In this document: positions 1 through 11,498 of the stretch, one piece after another
Layout of the letters: each line of letters starts with the position of its first letter
How positions within the stretch are numbered: position 1 is the first letter of the stretch
Source of the DNA: Ancrocorticia sp047501485
GTDB lineage: Bacteria; Actinomycetota; Actinomycetes; Actinomycetales; Actinomycetaceae
Length of the DNA stretch: 64,000 nucleotides
Assembly (NCBI GenBank): GCA_047501485.1
Contig: JAZDRN010000002.1
Coordinates: 224,136-288,135, forward strand
Reading direction: 5' to 3'
The notes under the pieces: model-generated
What the model was told of the DNA's origin: nothing
Database searches by the model: none
What the model saw: the letters and a program-made list of their open reading frames with translations, nothing else
Program-made: the position numbers and the translations under genes

Positions 1-2568
<2,568 letters not shown>

Positions 2569-2569
<1 letters not shown>

Positions 2570-2616
2570 CTGAACCGGAGGGCGGCTGGACTAGAGGGCA
2601 GCTGGACCGGGAGGCG
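2569..2616 (+). repeat. Three degenerate 16-bp tandem units just after the secA stop
   Basis: Units begin at 2569, 2585 and 2601 and follow the pattern GCTGRACYRGRRGGCR. They start at the last base of the secA stop codon. No gene is visible here. A similar tandem array after a stop codon occurs at 58984. Confidence 0.5.
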
Positions 2617-2681
2617 GTGCGGCGCCCCGGACTGAGGGCCACGCGGCGTCGATCGAAGGATGCGGTGGCTGGCACGACTGA

Positions 2682-2714
2682 GAATGAACCTCCCCGAGAC
2701 GGGGAGGTTCATTC
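2682..2714 (+). terminator. Hairpin terminator downstream of secA
   Basis: A perfect 14-bp stem (GAATGAACCTCCCC and its complement) encloses the loop GAGAC. It lies about 110 bases after the secA stop and before the convergent gene at 2780. There is no clear T-tract. It could serve both strands. Confidence 0.75.
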
Positions 2715-2779
2715 GTATGGGCGGTGAGCGGGTGAGAATCGATGGGGCCTGAGCTCCGTTTGCCGCCGGGACAACCTCC

Positions 2780-3400
2780 CTAGCCTATTTCCAGCGCTAC
2801 GATCCGCCATTTGCCGCGGATGAACTCTGCCCGTAGCGCGGCGGCTCGTTTCTTTCTTCCATCGTGAACGACCACGGCGGCCTCTATGGCCCGTTCGCGC
2901 GGTTGGCAGATCTGGGTGCGGAGCACTCGGGGCGACCTGCCTCGGGGTGCCCGGCCATTGATGCGGATCGCGAGGCCGGCTCGGCGCACCAGCGATTCGA
3001 AGACCTGGGGGCTGAGCCAGTTGCGCAGATGCGAGGGAGGCCGATGCCCCAGGAGGATCTCGATGGCGTGGACCACGATCTGACCGAGGGCCGCCGTCGG
3101 CAGTCTCATCCCTTCCGGCAGCGGATCTCTGGGACGGTAGTCATCGTCGGCCCAGAGTGCGATCTTCTCCTGCTGCGATGTGAATGCGAGGCGGTCCCAC
3201 GGACGCTGCGGAGAGGTACGGGCGAAGTCCGCACCGGGAAGCTCCATCTGGAGGTAGCGTTCGTCATCTTCCGGGATGGGGACCAGTGTGAAGCGGGGCG
3301 GACGCTTGACGTGAAGACGAGCGGGCGCGCCAACGCTCTTCGCCGCGCTTTCGCGCGCAGGCGGTACGAGAGGTTGATGGATGGCGGGCAGGGCGTTCAT
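2780..3400 (-). CDS. Rv3235-family conserved protein
   Basis: A 206-residue protein of the actinobacterial Rv3235-like family, which has no established biochemical role. The N-terminal 60 residues are Pro/Ala-rich. The conserved part runs from about residue 85, with the long helical stretch around LGQIVVHAIEILLGHRPPS and a C-terminal beta-rich segment ending GKWRIVALEIG. No signal peptide or membrane segment is visible. The ATG at 3400-3398 shares ATGA with the stop of the upstream LysM gene, so the two are probably translationally coupled. Location next to secA is as in other actinobacteria. Function is unknown. Confidence 0.8.
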   Translation of the reverse strand: MNALPAIHQPLVPPARESAAKSVGAPARLHVKRPPRFTLVPIPEDDERYLQMELPGADFARTSPQRPWDRLAFTSQQEKIALWADDDYRPRDPLPEGMRLPTAALGQIVVHAIEILLGHRPPSHLRNWLSPQVFESLVRRAGLAIRINGRAPRGRSPRVLRTQICQPRERAIEAAVVVHDGRKKRAAALRAEFIRGKWRIVALEIG

Positions 3401-4131
3401 GGGGTTTCCTCGGGTGAGATGAGAAGCTGGCCGGGGTAGATGAGATCGGGATCGAGGATGTGATCCGCATTGGCACGAAACCACGCGTCTGCTGCCAGGG
3501 CGATGTCTGCTGAACTCGCCCCTTCGCGTAGGTGATCGTCGGCGATCGACCAGAGGGTATCTCCGGGAATTACCGTGTACGAGGAATCGGATGGATTCGA
3601 GTCGGGGGTGTGGGTGGAAGAGGGCAGGGTCGTATTCAGGGAGGGAGTCGGCGATCTCGTCGTCGAAGCGGAACTGAAACCGAGGTCGGGATCCTCGGGA
3701 TTCTCGCTCTGCGCCCATGATTCGACGGACGTCGAGGAGGATACGGCCCAACCGAGGTCGGGTCCCGCCTCCTCGGGTATGGGATCGGCCAGAGCGGGGG
3801 ATACCAGAAGTGTGCTCGATACGCTCAGGCCGGCCAGTGCGCGGCGGACGCCCGGGGTGGCGATTCTGCGGGCGATCCGGACGCCGAGGGTGACGCGATT
3901 GTCGCGACGAGCTCGTGCCAGTACAGCGTACGAGAGGGCGACCCATAGCCCGGACAGCGCTCCGACGAGACCGGCAATTCCGATGACGGCTTGAGTCAGA
4001 GCCTGGGTGCCACTGGAAGCCATGGGGGTGCTCAGGGAATGCCACGAGGCCAGAAGACAGCACGCGGATGCCACGAGGGCGGCGATGGAGATCGCACCGG
4101 GATGTCGAGGCGCGGGAGTTGGGTCGTCCAT
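3397..4131 (-). CDS. Membrane protein with C-terminal LysM domain
   Basis: A 244-residue protein, probably anchored in the membrane with a peptidoglycan-binding LysM domain outside. Hydrophobic segments lie at about residues 14-33 and 45-70, with a third near 97-115 ending in ALA. A Ser/Thr/Pro linker follows. The LysM begins at about residue 180 with YTVIPGDTLWSIADDHL and ends near the C-terminus at YPGQLLISP. The start at 4131 is preferred because AAGGA sits 7 bases upstream; the longer in-frame ATG at 4182 has AGGA abutting it. It overlaps the Rv3235-like gene by 4 bases. The partner and target are unknown. Confidence 0.82.
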   Translation of the reverse strand: MDDPTPAPRHPGAISIAALVASACCLLASWHSLSTPMASSGTQALTQAVIGIAGLVGALSGLWVALSYAVLARARRDNRVTLGVRIARRIATPGVRRALAGLSVSSTLLVSPALADPIPEEAGPDLGWAVSSSTSVESWAQSENPEDPDLGFSSASTTRSPTPSLNTTLPSSTHTPDSNPSDSSYTVIPGDTLWSIADDHLREGASSADIALAADAWFRANADHILDPDLIYPGQLLISPEETP

Positions 4132-4364
4132 GGTGGTTCCTTGATGGCTAGTGGTGACGTTTGATGCTGTTTGGTGCTGCATTCCTATAGTTGAAGAATC
4201 AATCCAGGATCAACCGCCGGGTATACCCCGTTCACTACTTTTGTAGGAGACGCCGTTCGTACCTTTGTCGGAGTGTTGGCTCTAAATCGTGAGAGGGCCC
4301 TGTGGAGAATAGTTGGAACGGCTTGTTCCTGGGGATAACTAGCCGCCGCCGTGTGAATCTCCGC

Positions 4365-4370
4365 TAGGAT
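4365..4370 (+). promoter_or_regulatory. -10-like TAGGAT box 8 bases before the start at 4379
   Basis: A TANNNT box is followed by 8 bases and the ATG, and no Shine-Dalgarno lies between. This arrangement is typical of leaderless actinobacterial mRNAs. It is inferred from spacing only. Confidence 0.4.
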
Positions 4371-4378
4371 GCCAGCCC

Positions 4379-4981
4379 ATGGACAACGAGGATGAGCTTT
4401 CGCGCGGGCAGCGGCTGCGGGCGAAGCAGCAAGCGACGGTCTGGGAGACTCTGGCCGATCTCTCCAGCCGCATGGACGCGGATATGCGCGTCGAGGCAGA
4501 ATCCGAGCGCAGGCAGTTGCGTGAGGGGGAACAGGTCTCCGTGGCCCTGGCGCAGAGAATGAGGGCATGCCGTGGGTACCGCGTGCGGTTGCGGTTGACC
4601 GGCGCCGAGACCGTGGACATTCGTATCCGAGACAACTCTCAGTTCTGGATACTTGGCGAGACGTCGCGCGGTGAGACCTTGGTGCCGATGTCCGCTATCG
4701 CGGCGATATGGTCTCTTCCGGCGCGTGCGAGCGAGTGGGAGGGCGCGGTGGTCTCCCGGCTGTCTTTTCAAAGTGCCTTGCGTGCGATCATGCAGCGGGG
4801 GCATCGGGTAGTGCTCACGAGCACGGCGGGAATCTGTCGTGGCCGACTGACCTCGGTTGGAGCTGACTGGCTCGACCTGCGTGAGACGAGTGGATCTGCT
4901 ACGGCAGTGAACCTCACGGTTCCCGTCGCGAGGATCGAGCGAGTCGATGTGCCGGTACTCCCTCGCGCAGGCGACTGGTGA
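4379..4981 (+). CDS. Conserved actinobacterial hypothetical protein
   Basis: A 200-residue soluble protein that I cannot assign to a function. The N-terminal 60 residues are charged and helical (many Glu, Arg and Gln). The rest looks beta-rich, with hydrophobic strands such as RVRLRLTGAETVDIRIRD and RVVLTSTAGICRGRLTSVGAD, which recalls small-barrel repeats. No signal peptide, membrane segment or catalytic motif is visible. It lies between the divergent LysM gene and the convergent BldC-like gene. Its start has no Shine-Dalgarno but a -10-like box 8 bases upstream. Confidence 0.7.
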   Translation: MDNEDELSRGQRLRAKQQATVWETLADLSSRMDADMRVEAESERRQLREGEQVSVALAQRMRACRGYRVRLRLTGAETVDIRIRDNSQFWILGETSRGETLVPMSAIAAIWSLPARASEWEGAVVSRLSFQSALRAIMQRGHRVVLTSTAGICRGRLTSVGADWLDLRETSGSATAVNLTVPVARIERVDVPVLPRAGDW

Positions 4982-5065
4982 GCATCGAGCGAGGGCGATG
5001 CCTCCAGCGTGCGAGGCGGGGCAACAAGGCGGTCGTGGAGCAGGGAGATTCCGCGACCGCGGGCA

Positions 5066-5278
5066 TCACAGGCCGGTGTGGTTCTCCGCTATACGTTGGC
5101 GGGTGATCTCGTAGCAGGCTTCGACATACTTCTGCAACTCTGTGGTCTCGATCCGCCACTGGCCGCGGCCGCCCACCTGGATAGCGGGAAGCTGGCCACT
5201 GCGGATCAGGGTGCGGACCTGCCCGGCCGAGACGTTGAGGTACTCCGCTACATCGGCAATGCTCAAGAACTTTCCCAT
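5066..5278 (-). CDS. BldC-like MerR-type helix-turn-helix DNA-binding protein
   Basis: A 70-residue protein made of a single excisionase/MerR-type winged helix-turn-helix. FLSIADVAEYLNVSAGQVRTL forms the helix-turn-helix and LPAIQVGGRGQWRIETTEL the wing. This small architecture is that of BldC, a developmental transcription factor that binds DNA as head-to-tail oligomers in Streptomyces; orthology is inferred. The ATG at 5278 has no obvious Shine-Dalgarno. A CATTAT box lies 6 bases upstream on the same strand, so the mRNA may be leaderless. It is divergent from the SAF/ATPase genes. Confidence 0.82.
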   Translation of the reverse strand: MGKFLSIADVAEYLNVSAGQVRTLIRSGQLPAIQVGGRGQWRIETTELQKYVEACYEITRQRIAENHTGL

Positions 5279-5566
5279 AACGACATAATGGCACGTTAAA
5301 GAGGTGGTGCGGTGCTTTTCCACAGTGCTGTGGAGAGCCTGTGCGGCATCGGCGGCAGTTTGCCACACTGACGGAGTCCGCTCGCGAGGGGCGTGGACAG
5401 TCGCGTTCATCGAACCCGCCCGTGCTGGCGAGTGCACGTTGCCGCCACATCGGAATGCGTGCGTCGTCAAACGGGACATGCCCACAGCCTCAACGACGTG
5501 GACGGAGGGCATCGAGAGGAGAAGAACTCGTTCCCTCGCGAAGTCGACCTCCAGGAGGGGAAGAAC

Positions 5567-6172
5567 ATGGCCAAAGCTCGGCGCATAAGACCGTCGCGGT
5601 GGAAAGACCCGCGCCTGGCGGGAGGGATTCTTCTCGTCGCTTTTTCCGCGGTGGTTGGAGGATATCTGGTGCAGGGACCGGCAATGGTTCCTGTATACCG
5701 AGCCTCGGAGACGGTAATGCCGGGAACGGTGGTGGCAGACGCCGAGCTTGGGGTCGTCGAGGTTCCCGAGGGCAGCGCCGCAGCTTACGTCGGTCCGGAC
5801 GATAACAAGGACGCCGCACAGATCGCCTCCGTGGTCGCACCTGGGGAATTCGTGGCGGTCAGTTCGTTGGCAGAGGAGCGCAGCGATGGGAGCATCCTGG
5901 TGATTCCCCTCATGAGTGCCGCTCCCGCAACGCTGGGAAAGGGCAGTCACGCCCAGGTGTGGCGGGTGCGCCAGGAACAGCCCGATGGCGTCGAATCCGT
6001 CGCCGAGCTCGTTGCCGACGACGTCTTGATCGCCTCGATTGCCGCCCCGGAAACGATGATGCTGGACCAGATGACGGCGGAGATCAGGGTGGGCAGCTCC
6101 CAGATAGCCCCGATCCTTGCCGTGCTGGGCTCTCAGGACGGACTCGTCCTGGTCGAGGGAGGGACGCCATGA
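5567..6172 (+). CDS. SAF domain-containing membrane-anchored protein
   Basis: A 201-residue protein with a basic N-terminus and one membrane segment at about residues 18-38 (LAGGILLVAFSAVVGGYLV). An SAF-like domain at about 45-105 follows (YRASETVMPGTVVADAELGV). SAF domains occur in CpaB/RcpC and FlgA, which act in pilus or flagellar assembly at the cell surface, but the rest of CpaB is not evident here. The ATG at 5567 is supported by AGGAGGGG just upstream. The stop overlaps the next start (ATGA), so the product probably works with the ATPase encoded next. A role in Flp-type pili or septum placement is inference. Confidence 0.78.
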   Translation: MAKARRIRPSRWKDPRLAGGILLVAFSAVVGGYLVQGPAMVPVYRASETVMPGTVVADAELGVVEVPEGSAAAYVGPDDNKDAAQIASVVAPGEFVAVSSLAEERSDGSILVIPLMSAAPATLGKGSHAQVWRVRQEQPDGVESVAELVADDVLIASIAAPETMMLDQMTAEIRVGSSQIAPILAVLGSQDGLVLVEGGTP

Positions 6173-7833
6173 GCGTCCTGCTGTGCGTCTCCGGAGACCT
6201 CGAGGTGCAGATAGTCGAAGGGCTCGCGCGCCTCGATCCTGCCGTTCCCGTGCTGCGCCGCTGCGCGGACATGATCGAATTGATCGCTTGCGCGCAGGCG
6301 GGCATTGGAGAGATCGCCGTTGTCGACGATATCGACGTCACCACCGCCTCTGAACTGCACGGCCGCGGGCTTCGGATCGTTGGCGTCATGCAGCGCATGG
6401 ACCCGGGTGCGGGCCGCCACGTCGGCTGCGATGCCATCGCCTCGCCTTTTGCCGACGACGTCGTCGCGTGCGTCCTGAACCTGCAAGAGATGAGAATCTT
6501 GCGGCCCGACAACGATGGAAGCGACGAAAAGGAGAGGTTCGGGCGGTCAGCACCCGGCGGGCGGCAGAGCCAAGTGCGTTCCGAGGCGCTGGAGGTCCGC
6601 TCTCGGAGCGACGACGGTGAGTTCGCGAGCTTCCCTGGTACGCCCCCGCGGGGAAAGATCATCGCCGTGTGGGGGAGCGTCGGATCGCCGGGACGTTCCA
6701 CCGTGGCGCGAGAGCTGGCATGCGCCCTCGGCGTCAATGCTCCCACGCTATTGATAGACGCCGACGTGCACGCCCCCTCACTGGCTCAACTCTTGGGCTT
6801 GGATCAGGAGACGTCGGCCATCGTGGCCGTTGCACGAGCGATCAACATGGGAGAGGACGATGCCGCTGTCGTGAGGCGGGCCAGTATCCCTTTGGCGGGT
6901 ATCGACTTTCTCCCGGGCCTCAACACCGGTAGACGCTGGAGGGAGATACCTCGCCCGGTGGCCGACAAGCTCTGGGATATCGTCCGGGCGGGTTGGGAGT
7001 GCATCGTCGTGGATTGTGCAGCCGAGGTTGAAGTGCAGGAGTATGGCTTCGAGATGGAAAGGGACGGCGTCACGCTCTCGCTTCTCGAAACGGCCGACGA
7101 GGTGATCGTCGTCGGCCAGGCGGGGCCGCTGGGCCTGCGGCGGCTCATAGACCAGCTAGACCATGCCGATGGCCTGGGGATTGCGAAGCCCCAGATCGTG
7201 GTCACCAAGACCGGGCACCGGCAGATGAACGGCTCGGCAGAGATCGCTGCCGTCTTGGCGGAGTCCGGAAGGCAGAACGCCTTCTGCATCCGCGAGGATG
7301 GAGAGAACCTTACCCGCGCGGAGAATCAGGGAGCCGCCCTGCGGGAGATTTCCCCTGGTTGCGCCTGCGCGAAAGATATCGCCGCCCTTGCGGCACGGTT
7401 GGAGGGAACATCCGCGGGCTCGCGTGCGCAAGAGCGCGGAAGGCCTCGCTCTTCCTCTGAACGGCCCCCTGGGCGGCCGATGCGGATGCGTGCGCAGCGG
7501 TGGCGAGGCTGGCTCACCAAGAGACTTGCTCGAGGAAGATTCGCGCCACGCAGCAAGCTGCCCTCGCAGGCCGGTGGTACCTGGACGAATGAAGATGCCA
7601 TGGGGACGTGTGAAGAAGGAGCCGTAGGGGCAAGCGACGAGAAGCTGGGAAGCTTCGAGAAGGCAGAGGAGTCGGATCGAAGGACGATGAGGAGGGCCGA
7701 TAGCGAGGCCGGGAATCAGAGTGGCGGAGAGCCGAGTGGGAGATTGCCCGGTGACGCTGCGGGCTGCGGGGATACAGATGGTGAGGGCGTAGGTTCCACG
7801 CGACGCAACGGCAGGCATCGACGTCCCCTCTAG
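6169..7833 (+). CDS. CpaE/Ssd-like ParA-family ATPase with degenerate P-loop
   Basis: A 554-residue protein. Residues 1-105 resemble a degenerate receiver-like fold, as in CpaE/TadZ. Residues about 160-420 form a MinD/ParA-like domain with WGSVGSPGRSTVAREL where the deviant Walker A should be, LLIDADVHAPSLAQLLG and CIVVDCAAE. Both P-loop lysines of the family (K-GGxG-K) are absent here (V and R). The last 130 residues are low-complexity and probably disordered. The start at 6169 shares ATGA with the SAF gene; upstream in-frame extension would run antiparallel to nothing conserved. Relatives are described as pilus-locating or septum-site proteins; the role here is inferred. Confidence 0.78.
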   Translation: MSVLLCVSGDLEVQIVEGLARLDPAVPVLRRCADMIELIACAQAGIGEIAVVDDIDVTTASELHGRGLRIVGVMQRMDPGAGRHVGCDAIASPFADDVVACVLNLQEMRILRPDNDGSDEKERFGRSAPGGRQSQVRSEALEVRSRSDDGEFASFPGTPPRGKIIAVWGSVGSPGRSTVARELACALGVNAPTLLIDADVHAPSLAQLLGLDQETSAIVAVARAINMGEDDAAVVRRASIPLAGIDFLPGLNTGRRWREIPRPVADKLWDIVRAGWECIVVDCAAEVEVQEYGFEMERDGVTLSLLETADEVIVVGQAGPLGLRRLIDQLDHADGLGIAKPQIVVTKTGHRQMNGSAEIAAVLAESGRQNAFCIREDGENLTRAENQGAALREISPGCACAKDIAALAARLEGTSAGSRAQERGRPRSSSERPPGRPMRMRAQRWRGWLTKRLARGRFAPRSKLPSQAGGTWTNEDAMGTCEEGAVGASDEKLGSFEKAEESDRRTMRRADSEAGNQSGGEPSGRLPGDAAGCGDTDGEGVGSTRRNGRHRRPL

Positions 7834-7844
7834 CGGCGATCCAT

Positions 7845-7850
7845 TAGCAT
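7845..7850 (+). promoter_or_regulatory. -10-like TAGCAT box 6 bases before the GTG at 7857
   Basis: TAGCAT is followed by six bases and GTG, without a Shine-Dalgarno between. It suggests a leaderless transcript for the DUF6912 gene. Confidence 0.45.
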
Positions 7851-7856
7851 AGACCT

Positions 7857-8339
7857 GTGAGGATTTACATTCCTGCGACGAGCAGTGACCTGAAGAGCAG
7901 CCCTCTGGAACCGCGTGTGGTTCATGCCGCGACGCCCGCGCTCGAGGCCGCTCTCGGCCCGGAAGATCCGGAAGTCGTCGAGGCCGTCGCCATGAATGCG
8001 GCCGCGGACGATTCGCTGGCGCTCATAGGCGGGGTGCGTAAAGAAGGCGCCGGTTCCTCCGTTGCTCCGCGGCGTTGCGTCGTCGTCGCCGTGGTGCCGG
8101 ATCAGCATCTGCGCCCGCTCGCGGAAGGTGAGGCTCTTCCTTCCGCGCTCAGGCTCGTCGACCCGGTGGGCTGGAAACACGTGGAGTCGATCCACGTGGA
8201 CGATCTCGAATCGGAGCAGGATGTCGCCGCGGCGGCCGACGGCGACGAAAGCGCATTCGAGCGAGTCATCGATGAGGACCTCATGTGGTATGACGTTGCC
8301 GAGCGAGACGTGCTGGCCGCTGAGCTGGAAAGCCTGTAA
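7857..8339 (+). CDS. DUF6912 family protein
   Basis: A 160-residue soluble protein of an actinobacteria-restricted family. It begins MRIYIPATSSDLKS, the family's typical opening, and ends in the acidic YDVAERDVLAAELESL. No catalytic motif or signal is visible, and the function is unknown. The GTG start is chosen because the conserved N-terminus begins exactly there and a -10-like box lies six bases upstream. In related genomes the family lies in the secA-aroA-sigH neighbourhood, as here. Confidence 0.8.
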   Translation: MRIYIPATSSDLKSSPLEPRVVHAATPALEAALGPEDPEVVEAVAMNAAADDSLALIGGVRKEGAGSSVAPRRCVVVAVVPDQHLRPLAEGEALPSALRLVDPVGWKHVESIHVDDLESEQDVAAAADGDESAFERVIDEDLMWYDVAERDVLAAELESL

Positions 8340-8465
8340 CTCGGCACCAGTATCAGCCCTGCCAGACGCACGCACCCGGTACCGGCCGGTAGGCGCACCC
8401 AACTGAGGCTGCCTTCATCCATGGGCTCTCCCGCTCGGGTCTCCTTCCTGTGATTCCCCGCCGCG

Positions 8466-11400
8466 CTAGGCGCGCACCTCCAAGGTCGACGAGCCGTCCG
8501 CCTGCGGGCGCACCACGATCTGCTCGGAAATCATCTTCTTCAGTTCTTCGACGTGACTCACGACGGCGACGGTTCGCCCACCGCTGGCGAGTGAGGTGAG
8601 GACCTCCATCACCTGATCTCGAGTGTTCTCATCGAGAGAGCCGAATCCCTCGTCGATCATCAGGGTTTCCAGCTGGATCCCCCCGTTCTCAGAGCAGACG
8701 ACGTCCGCCAGGGCCAGCGCCAGGGATAGAGAGACGTAGAACGTCTCGCCTCCGGAGAGCGACTTGGTGGCTCGGCGCACGTCTCCGTCGGCATCACCGA
8801 TGTGATCGATGATCTCCAGCCCAAGTCCGACTTTCTGCGCACGCGATCCTTTTTCCCTCTCCTCGGTGCTGATCAGTTCATAGCGACCCAGGGAGAAGAC
8901 TGCAAGATGCCTGTTCGCCTGTTCCACGACCAGCTTGAAACGTTGGCTGAGAACGTAGGTGGGGAGCGTCATCTTCGTGAATGAATACTCGGAACTTGCG
9001 TTGGCGAGACCGGCGAGTCGCACGACGGGCCCCGCCGTCTCTTTCGCCCGTTCCCAGGATTGCAGGCGTTCGCGGACGTTCTGGGTCCTTGCCGCGACCT
9101 GTCTGAGCGTTACATCCGCGGTGGCCAATGCGGCTCGTGCCTCCTCGTCCTGCTCCAACGCGCTGACTTGCGCTTGCCGCGCCTGCGGTACCCGCGGTTC
9201 TTCCTCGCCAGTGAGCACGGCAATCTCGGGAGAGTTCAGGTCCCGGGCCACATCGTGGCTCTCCTGCTTGTGCTGGGTTATCTTTGCTTCCCACGCGGTT
9301 ACTCGCGACGGAGGAACGAGGGCCGCGCGCACGTCCTGGGGATTGGAGAACACAGATTCGACGAGCGCCTCGGCCAGCTCTTGCTGCCGGGCTTCCGCGG
9401 TGCGGTTGGCGGACAACCAGGAGCGCACGGCCTCGACCTCTCGGTTCTGTGCCGCCAGAGCGGCCTTATGCGCGACGAGGCGCTCGGCCGCCGAGGCGAA
9501 TCCGTGCAGCTGCTGCTCAAGACGAGCCTCATCGGCGGCGATGCGCGTGCCGCGTTCGGCCAGCCGGGTCGTCGCAGTGGTGGCCTGTTCTCGGAGCCTC
9601 GCCAACTGCGCCCCGATGTTCTCCTGTTGCCGGGACAACTCGGAAATGGCTCGGGCATGGGTTGCGGCTTCGACTCCAGCCTTCTCCGCTGCCTTCACCT
9701 CTTTGCGGGCATGTGCGAGAAGCCGCTGAGCTTCCTCCACCGTGATGCCCGCGATGTCCGCCTCGACGGCGCTCGCCGTTGCACGCAGCGTCTCCAGAGC
9801 TGTCTGTGCCGCGTTGAGCTCGGCCTCCCTTTCGTGGCGTACCCCCTCTGCCTCGCGCACCTCCTCGTGCGTGGCAAACACCTCTGACTTGACGGCGGGA
9901 AGCGGGTGCTCCAACGAACCGCAGACCGGACAGGGGGAGTCGTCCTCGAGTTCCAACGCCAGGTTTGCGGCTGTGGAGGCGATCCAGGCCTCGGTGAGGC
10001 GGTCGTGTTCCCCTCTGGCATCTTGTAGATCTCGTAGCCTGCGCGCGGTGGAGGACTCGGCGCGCTCGATGTCCTTCCGGAGTTCAGTGAGGCGTGCGGC
10101 CTTTTTGCCGCGGGCTTCGGCGTCCCGCAGGTTGGCCTCGGCACCGGGTAGTGCCGCAAAGGAAGAGGCCGCGGCTTCTTGAGCCCTCCTGGCCGCGGCG
10201 ATCTTCTCCGGCAGGGACTGAGAGGATTTCTCCGCCTCGTGCAGCTGGCGCTCGATGCCCTCTAGATCCGCCCTGTCGCGGCTCTGCTCGTCGCGTGCTT
10301 GACTGAGGCTCTCCTCCAGTCTCTCCAGTTCCGCGAGAGTGCCGGAAAGCGAGTTCATCTCTCTCACCCGGTGCTCGAGTGCGGCAAGTGCTGCCTCGGT
10401 CGCCTCCTCCGGGGCGATTCCGGATGCCTCGAGCAATTCCTCGCGCGCAACGTCCGCAGCGCGTTCGGCTTCTTCGGCCGTCTCCACCCGCGCCAGAACC
10501 TGGCGGGCCCTGCGATCGGCCTGTAGCCTCCGCTCCAGTTCCTCGATTTCGGAGGTGGACTCCGTCAGAGCGGTCCGCCTTTCCAGAAGCTTGGAGCGGC
10601 GGTCAAGATGCTCCGCGAGATCCTGCTCCCGTCGCAGAGAATCCTGGGCCTGTGCGAGCGTTGCCGCCGTCGTCTGCTGCGCCGTCGCAGCTACATCGCG
10701 GCGGTTGGAAGCCAGGTCACGCAATCCGTCCAGTTCCTCTAACAGCGCTGCGGCGCCGCTAGGATCGATCAAGCCCCGACCCATCTCCATGAGGTCCTCG
10801 TGATCTTGCCCAGAAGCCCCCGCCGCCTCAAGGAGGTTGCCGAGCGCGACGACGAATTCCTGTTTTCCCCGCTCGATCGCCTGGTTGGCGGAGCCGGCCA
10901 TGGCGGCGAGCTTCTCCGCCACCTTCCGGTAGATCTCTGTGCCGAAGATCTGCTCCAAGAGCGCGGTACGCTCGGTGGAATTCAGTCGGAGGAACTCCGC
11001 GAACTTGCCCTGTGGCAGAACGATCGTCTGCACGAACTGCTTGCGGGAGAGCCCGATGAGTTCGGTGATCGCGATGCCTGCCCCGGACGCCTTGGTCTCG
11101 AGAACGACGCCGGCCTCGATATCCCCGGAATCGAGGGCTCCATCGTAGAGCTTCCAGAGTTTCGCCGTGACTGCGGTGGGGTTCTTGTTTCCCGCTTTGG
11201 TCCATGCCGGGGTGCGGCGTACACGATACGTGCCGGCGTTGACCGTGAAGACGAGGTCCACATAGCTCTCGAGATGCGGATCGGAATGGGTAGAACGTAT
11301 CCGATCGGATGTCGAATCGTCCCCTCCCGCCACGCTTCCATACAGCGCCCAGGTGATGGCATCGATGATCGTGGACTTCCCGGAGCCGGTTGGTCCATCG

Positions 11401-11498
11401 AGCAGGTAAATCCCCGCAACGCTCAAACGATCGAAATCGATGGAGAAACGAGAGGCGAAAGGACCGATTCCCCGTAGTTCCAGGCGGTGTAGCTTCAC
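8466..11498 (-). CDS. sbcC: Nuclease SbcCD subunit C (ATPase)
   Basis: A 1010-residue SMC-like subunit of the SbcCD complex, which opens hairpins and processes DNA ends. Walker A GPTGSGKST lies near residue 35. Two long coiled coils flank a zinc hook with CPVC at about residue 520. The ABC signature LSGGE is near residue 913 and MIDEGFGSLDE (Walker B/D-loop) near 950. Length and order match the family. The GTG at 11498 overlaps the sbcD stop (GTGA), which fixes the start; 13 further in-frame codons upstream lie inside sbcD. It is co-translated with sbcD. Confidence 0.95.
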   Translation of the reverse strand: MKLHRLELRGIGPFASRFSIDFDRLSVAGIYLLDGPTGSGKSTIIDAITWALYGSVAGGDDSTSDRIRSTHSDPHLESYVDLVFTVNAGTYRVRRTPAWTKAGNKNPTAVTAKLWKLYDGALDSGDIEAGVVLETKASGAGIAITELIGLSRKQFVQTIVLPQGKFAEFLRLNSTERTALLEQIFGTEIYRKVAEKLAAMAGSANQAIERGKQEFVVALGNLLEAAGASGQDHEDLMEMGRGLIDPSGAAALLEELDGLRDLASNRRDVAATAQQTTAATLAQAQDSLRREQDLAEHLDRRSKLLERRTALTESTSEIEELERRLQADRRARQVLARVETAEEAERAADVAREELLEASGIAPEEATEAALAALEHRVREMNSLSGTLAELERLEESLSQARDEQSRDRADLEGIERQLHEAEKSSQSLPEKIAAARRAQEAAASSFAALPGAEANLRDAEARGKKAARLTELRKDIERAESSTARRLRDLQDARGEHDRLTEAWIASTAANLALELEDDSPCPVCGSLEHPLPAVKSEVFATHEEVREAEGVRHEREAELNAAQTALETLRATASAVEADIAGITVEEAQRLLAHARKEVKAAEKAGVEAATHARAISELSRQQENIGAQLARLREQATTATTRLAERGTRIAADEARLEQQLHGFASAAERLVAHKAALAAQNREVEAVRSWLSANRTAEARQQELAEALVESVFSNPQDVRAALVPPSRVTAWEAKITQHKQESHDVARDLNSPEIAVLTGEEEPRVPQARQAQVSALEQDEEARAALATADVTLRQVAARTQNVRERLQSWERAKETAGPVVRLAGLANASSEYSFTKMTLPTYVLSQRFKLVVEQANRHLAVFSLGRYELISTEEREKGSRAQKVGLGLEIIDHIGDADGDVRRATKSLSGGETFYVSLSLALALADVVCSENGGIQLETLMIDEGFGSLDENTRDQVMEVLTSLASGGRTVAVVSHVEELKKMISEQIVVRPQADGSSTLEVRA

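Noticed and set aside
5300..5805. Plus- and minus-strand ORFs around the BldC/SAF divergent region
   Set aside because: No conserved sequence; they overlap the supported SAF gene or the promoter region.
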